DNA of 7,533 nucleotides. It comes from an uncultured Paraprevotella sp. GTDB lineage: Bacteria > Bacteroidota > Bacteroidia > Bacteroidales > Bacteroidaceae. The position numbers and the translations under genes were made by a program. The notes below the pieces were generated by a model. The model searched no databases. It was not told the origin of the DNA and was given only the letters and a program-made list of their open reading frames with translations. The DNA lies in contig CAAGLP010000133.1 of NCBI GenBank assembly GCA_900770805.1, positions 1-7,533 of the forward strand, read 5' to 3'. Below, piece after piece: positions 5,255 through 7,533 of the stretch; positions within the stretch are counted from its first letter, which is position 1, and each line of letters begins with the position of its first letter.

Positions 5255-6916
5255 CTATTTGATAAGGTACTTGTCTCCGCTCTCCTCCACCATCTTACGC
5301 AGATAGTGTTCGGGATAGCCTGGACGCTGAGGAGCTACGGGCTCTCCACCGGGAGTAAGAATGTAATCGCCATTGCCGTCTACCTTCTTCACACACATAT
5401 CATTGTATTTGACAATGAGTTTCTGTGCCAGTTGCATCCATTCATCCAGCATCATACCAGACATGCGCAAACTGTAGTCACTAAGGAACTTCTTGCCCTC
5501 GGCCTCGCTCATCTCCTTTGCCTTTGCTTCCATGTAGTCCTGAACGCTATTAAAGTCTTTCTCCAAGCGGTCGCGAACGGTTTTGAGTTCAGGAAAGAGG
5601 AGGTCATAACGATAGTAAACCATATTGCTTACCCAGTTACACACCCAATAGGCATTACGGAAAGAGAATGTTGTAGCGTTGGCATGCTTGGCGCTATAAC
5701 AATCGGGCACAGACTCCAGACATGAGTAAATGGGAGTAAGTGCTACCATGTTAGCATCGTCATTGCCAAACCAGAGAACACCACCAATATAATCGGGCAA
5801 CCAATCTCGCATCTGTGCCACATAGATGGCACTGGATTGTACAGTACTGATAGGACGCTCGTTGAAATACTCCTTGCCATCTACCTTGTATGACAGAGGA
5901 GTAACACGATAGGGCATCTGCCAAGGTAGAGAGCCTAGGCCATTGGAAATGTCCATGGGAGTACCCTCATAGTGATCACGCATCATGTCTTTCACATCCT
6001 GTGTGCTCAGGAACTGCTTGGGCTTGACCCAAAGTGGCATTTCATGAGGTATGCCGTCAATTGGCTGTTTTGTTTCGGAATTCACATCCTCGCCCATAGC
6101 ATAGGGCAAATAGGGTTTCATATCCTCTGCCGCCCATTTATTGAAGAAACTCCAAACACGTGCCTCGCAATAGCGTTTGGCACCGAAATCTATGGGAGCA
6201 TAAGCCTCGGAGAAGGAGAAATCCTTATCCTTGCCTGTGAAGTACCCCTTCTTGCGTGCAAAAGAGATGACGTCCTTGGAGTAAAGGCAGTTTTCCTTGT
6301 CCTTAAGGGGAAACTTGCGGATACGACTATGATTGGCATGTGCACTAATCATATCATCGGGCATGCGAAGCGCCACCCAAACGGCACCCATTTCTTCTTT
6401 ACCCTTACCGATGAGTTCCATAATCCATACCTCGTTCTTGTCGGCAATAGTAAAACTCTCTCCACTACACTGATAACCATACTTTTGGCAAAGTTCGTCA
6501 ATAAGTTTGATTGCCTCACGTGCAGTCTTGCATCGCTCCAGTGCTATCCACATCAGTGAACCGTAGTCCATAATGCCAGGACCTCCATCGAGTTCTGGAC
6601 GACCACCAAAGGTAGTTTCCATGATGCTCAACTGGTATTCGTTCAGGAAACCAGTTACCTGATATGTTTCCTCTGCCTCTGGAATCTCACCCAGGTAGTT
6701 ACTTGTCTCGTAGTGATAGACAGGACGCATAGTACCCTTGGCATGCTTCATATGAGGCTTATAGTACAGGGAAGAGAACATTCCATAACTATCACTGCTA
6801 TAACTGATTATCACACTGCCGTCGGTAGATGCCTTCTTGCCTACAATAAGATTAGTACAAGGCATGGCCATCAAAGAGACGAGCATAAAACAGATAAATG
6901 AGAATATCTTACGCAT
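5255..6916 (-). CDS. Secreted C69 family dipeptidase (Ntn-hydrolase)
   Basis: A 553-residue exported peptidase of family C69 (PepD-like), expected to cleave dipeptides in the periplasm or outside the cell. A signal peptide with a basic start (MRK) and hydrophobic core covers residues 1-19. It is followed directly by CTNLIVGKKASTDGS (20-34), the family N-terminus. Cys20 is the predicted N-terminal nucleophile, with DGS (32-34) part of the active-site region. NEYQLSIMETTFGG (92-105) matches the region that carries the conserved N-xY…E in this family. Residues 110-120 and the GESFTIADKNEVWIMELIG block (152-170) are also typical. The -1 residue is Pro, so it does not fit a lipobox. The stop is TAG. 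It lies 89 bp after nadC and is followed by two hairpins, so it may be its own unit or cotranscribed with nadC. No functional link to Rnf is evident. The specificity cannot be read from the sequence. Confidence 0.92.
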   Translation of the reverse strand: MRKIFSFICFMLVSLMAMPCTNLIVGKKASTDGSVIISYSSDSYGMFSSLYYKPHMKHAKGTMRPVYHYETSNYLGEIPEAEETYQVTGFLNEYQLSIMETTFGGRPELDGGPGIMDYGSLMWIALERCKTAREAIKLIDELCQKYGYQCSGESFTIADKNEVWIMELIGKGKEEMGAVWVALRMPDDMISAHANHSRIRKFPLKDKENCLYSKDVISFARKKGYFTGKDKDFSFSEAYAPIDFGAKRYCEARVWSFFNKWAAEDMKPYLPYAMGEDVNSETKQPIDGIPHEMPLWVKPKQFLSTQDVKDMMRDHYEGTPMDISNGLGSLPWQMPYRVTPLSYKVDGKEYFNERPISTVQSSAIYVAQMRDWLPDYIGGVLWFGNDDANMVALTPIYSCLESVPDCYSAKHANATTFSFRNAYWVCNWVSNMVYYRYDLLFPELKTVRDRLEKDFNSVQDYMEAKAKEMSEAEGKKFLSDYSLRMSGMMLDEWMQLAQKLIVKYNDMCVKKVDGNGDYILTPGGEPVAPQRPGYPEHYLRKMVEESGDKYLIK

Positions 6917-6934
6917 AATATATTTATTGAAAGT

Positions 6935-6988
6935 ATTCAGAGTTATCAGGATACTTAGTAGTCCTTAAAAAGGCAAAGTACTCTGAAT
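6935..6988. repeat. 9-bp inverted repeat in the nadC-peptidase gap
   Basis: ATTCAGAGT (6935-6943) and ACTCTGAAT (6980-6988) are exact reverse complements, 36 bp apart. The gap between nadC and the peptidase is only 89 bp, so this repeat spans most of it. On the minus strand each arm is followed by ACTTT, and the first continues as TACTTTG, close to a -7 promoter element. Possible roles are an operator, an mRNA stem-loop closing nadC, or chance. Confidence 0.4.
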
Positions 6989-7005
6989 CACTCGGATTAC
7001 ACCTA

Positions 7006-7533
7006 TTACTTGATTACCAACTTATCGGAACCTGCAGCCTTGAAACTCATATCCAGACCCTTGACACTATGTGTAAGCGCACCGAAACTGATGAAATCCA
7101 CACCTGCCTGAGCATATGGTATCATTGTATCAAAGGTGATACCGCCACTTGATTCTGTTTCTGCACGACCAGCAACCAGTTCCACTGCCTTCTTGGTATC
7201 TTCAGGGGAGAAGTTGTCAAACATGATACGGTCACATCCTTCGGCCAAAGCCTCTTCCAACTCCTTCCAGTTGCGCACTTCACACTCAATCTTCAGATCC
7301 TTGCCATGATCCTTACAATATTGCTTGGCACGGCTGATGGCATTATGAACACCTCCGCAGAAGTCGATATGGTTGTCCTTTAACAAAATCATATCGAAAA
7401 GACCTATGCGGTGATTCATACCTCCGCCTATCTTCACAGCCTCTTTCTCCAGCATGCGCATGCCAGGAGTGGTCTTACGGGTATCCAACACACGGGTCTT
7501 GGTACCGGCATCGATAAGAGCCTGCTGATACTT
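7006..7533 (-). CDS. nadC: Quinolinate phosphoribosyltransferase (carboxylating), partial, 5' end outside window
   Basis: NadC converts quinolinate and phosphoribosyl pyrophosphate to nicotinate mononucleotide, CO2 and pyrophosphate, in de novo NAD synthesis in the cytoplasm. The window holds the last 175 residues of a family usually about 280 long; the reading frame is open to base 7533. Visible family motifs, numbered from the window edge, are DTRKTTPG (17-24), GGGMNHR (36-42), LLKDNHI (50-56), IECEV (82-86), IMFDNFSPE (103-111), ESSGGI (127-132) and the C-terminal GVDFISFGALTHS. They include the Arg, His and Lys positions that bind quinolinate and the phosphates. A GTG at 7491 is internal Val, not a start. 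The gene ends with TAA 89 bp before the peptidase gene. Confidence 0.97.
   Translation of the reverse strand, partial: KYQQALIDAGTKTRVLDTRKTTPGMRMLEKEAVKIGGGMNHRIGLFDMILLKDNHIDFCGGVHNAISRAKQYCKDHGKDLKIECEVRNWKELEEALAEGCDRIMFDNFSPEDTKKAVELVAGRAETESSGGITFDTMIPYAQAGVDFISFGALTHSVKGLDMSFKAAGSDKLVIK

Noticed and set aside
6857..6916. Lipoprotein signal on the C69 peptidase (Cys at residue 20)
   Set aside because: The residues before Cys are A-M-P; Pro at -1 does not fit a lipobox, and the Cys is the expected catalytic residue.
6974..6980. TACTTTG as a promoter -7 element for the peptidase gene
   Set aside because: It is one base shorter than TAnnTTTG and has no TTG-like -33 element at the right spacing, so I did not list it as a feature.
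6935..6988. Phase-variable invertible promoter
   Set aside because: The arms are only 9 bp and the segment about 54 bp, too small for known Bacteroidales invertible promoters, and no recombinase is nearby.
1..7533. CRISPR array, tRNA/rRNA genes, insertion sequence or a novel defence-type system
   Set aside because: No regularly spaced repeats, cloverleaf, transposase or unassigned gene cluster is seen; almost all of the window is explained by known gene families.

Overview
The window looks chromosomal and comes from a Bacteroidota bacterium, most likely order Bacteroidales (Bacteroides/Prevotella-like). The evidence is the gene order rseC-like, rnfB, rnfC, rnfD, rnfG, rnfE, rnfA; the AT-rich leaders, mostly without Shine-Dalgarno sequences; a promoter of the Bacteroides TAnnTTTG type; and a secreted family C69 peptidase. 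Genus and species cannot be fixed from the sequence alone. Every gene is on the minus strand, so the window reads in transcription order from right (7533) to left (1).

Right end (7006-7533): the C-terminal part of nadC (quinolinate phosphoribosyltransferase, NAD synthesis), whose 5' end lies outside the window. An 89-bp gap with a 9-bp inverted repeat follows. Then comes a complete 553-residue exported C69 dipeptidase (5255-6916), whose predicted signal-peptide cleavage would expose its own Cys nucleophile. A 217-bp intergenic region (5038-5254) holds two hairpins after the peptidase and a Bacteroides-type promoter in front of the next operon.

Left two-thirds (1-5037): the Rnf operon. A short 89-residue membrane protein with a Cys motif opens it and looks like a reduced RseC. 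It is followed by rnfB (ferredoxin-facing Fe-S protein), rnfC (NADH/FMN/Fe-S subunit), rnfD (membrane flavoprotein), rnfG (covalent-FMN subunit), rnfE and the first 65 codons of rnfA (paired membrane subunits). The genes are tightly packed: ATGA overlaps at B/C and D/G, 2 bp between E and A, 21 bp between G and E, 30 bp between the first gene and B, and 40 bp between C and D. Together they should make the ion-pumping ferredoxin:NAD+ oxidoreductase, which couples reduced ferredoxin to NAD+ reduction and a Na+ or H+ gradient.

I see no mobile element, CRISPR array, RNA gene or clearly new multi-gene system. The most unusual points are the miniature RseC-like protein, the two perfect AAGGAGG ribosome binding sites found only before rnfG and rnfE, the cysteine-rich RnfB with a PVAKE-repeat tail, and several small intergenic inverted repeats.
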